In this document: one piece after another, positions 63,812-64,000 of the stretch
How positions within the stretch are numbered: position 1 is the stretch's first letter
Layout: each line of letters begins with the position of its first letter
Origin: Plectonema cf. radiosum LEGE 06105
Lineage (GTDB): Bacteria > Cyanobacteriota > Cyanobacteriia > Cyanobacteriales > Nostocaceae
Assembly (NCBI RefSeq): GCF_015207665.1
Contig: NZ_JADEWL010000004.1
Coordinates: 62,001-126,000 of the forward strand
Length of the DNA stretch: 64,000 bases
Direction of reading: 5' to 3'
The notes under the pieces: generated by a model
The model's database searches: none
The model's input: only the letters and a program-made list of their open reading frames with translations
What the model was told of the DNA's origin: nothing
Position numbers and translations under genes: made by a program

Positions 63812-64000
63812 GGAGATAATCCTTAGAGTAAAGTTTAAGTCCCTTCGCACACCGTTAATAAGATGTCCTTTCTTAAGGCAAAATGCGGTGTGGATTTTCC
63901 TCCCGCATTATTGCCGCCAAGCAACTGAACAAACAGTTTTAGAGATAATCCGAGCTAGGGAAACACCCGGTAGTCTGTACCAATTAACGGCTCAAGTGCT
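63812..64000 (-). ncRNA. Presumed guide RNA (omegaRNA/HEARO) region of the isrB element, partial
   Basis: In IscB/IsrB elements the guide RNA lies just upstream of the ORF. Here, reading the minus strand, the stretch contains GGCGGCAATAATGCGGGAGG, AAAATCCACACCGC, and a partner GGTGTGCG about 30 bases on, giving CACACCG/CGGTGTG pairing; GCTAGCTCGG-like and ACCGGGTGTTTCCC segments follow further up. The region runs off the window, so the guide and left end are not visible. Its core recurs at 44056-44088. Confidence 0.6.

Overview
The window reads as chromosomal DNA of a filamentous cyanobacterium (Nostocales type). The evidence is the very frequent GCGATCGC (HIP1) octamers, an AT-rich background, and families typical of these organisms: a DUF1822 protein beside a sigma factor, DUF2887, RRM protein plus bS21, a DUF4347/RTX giant protein, GlbN-type globin and a cyanophycinase-like peptidase. 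Short palindromic and MITE-like repeats are scattered through it. No tRNA, rRNA or CRISPR array was seen.

Layout. 1-2533: 3' part of a membrane VIT/VWA protein. 2.5-11.2 kb: an accessory stretch mixing live genes (VOC protein, SnoaL-like protein, TetR and its operator, an unrecognised 230-residue protein, MerR and its 19-bp-spacer promoter, an SMP-30-like lipoprotein, a truncated Tat-SDR, an HTH protein) with broken ones (DHFR-like, GNAT, two TetR fragments, SRPBCC). 11.6-14.7 kb: three kinase-fold genes in a row. 14.8-16.4 kb: AraC regulator and an unrecognised gene. 16.6-18.5 kb: wreckage of a type I BREX defence locus (pglX, pglZ, brxL pieces in canonical order) with a deleted DUF2887 gene in it. 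18.9-22.4 kb: ftsH and dgt. 22.5-29.9 kb: one 2477-residue RTX protein with about 16 repeats of roughly 95 residues. 30.2-36.5 kb: Gfo/Idh/MocA oxidoreductase, exported alpha/beta hydrolase, frameshifted Tat-SDR, aldo/keto reductase and an AraC regulator. 36.8-41.1 kb: rpsU, RRM protein, argD, a long RluA-type synthase. 41.2-43.9 kb: a SNF2 helicase overlapping an uncharacterised coiled-coil partner. 44-44.3 kb: two adjacent MITEs. 44.4-48.2 kb: ParA, a sigma-70 factor and DUF1822. 48.2-56.5 kb: mostly housekeeping genes (S51 peptidase, AGE epimerase, trmO, M48 protease, DOMON protein, sugar-kinase-like protein, DUF4870, glbN). 56.5-64 kb: tnpB, glpK, ileS and an isrB element with the start of its guide RNA region at the window edge.

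Most notable signals: (i) the isrB element and an orphan copy of its presumed guide-RNA core inside a MITE 19 kb away; (ii) the collapsed BREX locus; (iii) palindromic repeats inserted in frame in at least five proteins; (iv) a duplicated MerR-type promoter; (v) the SNF2/partner gene pair; (vi) two SDR paralogues with twin-arginine signals, both broken at the C-terminus. Family assignments rest on motif recognition by eye; no database search was run.
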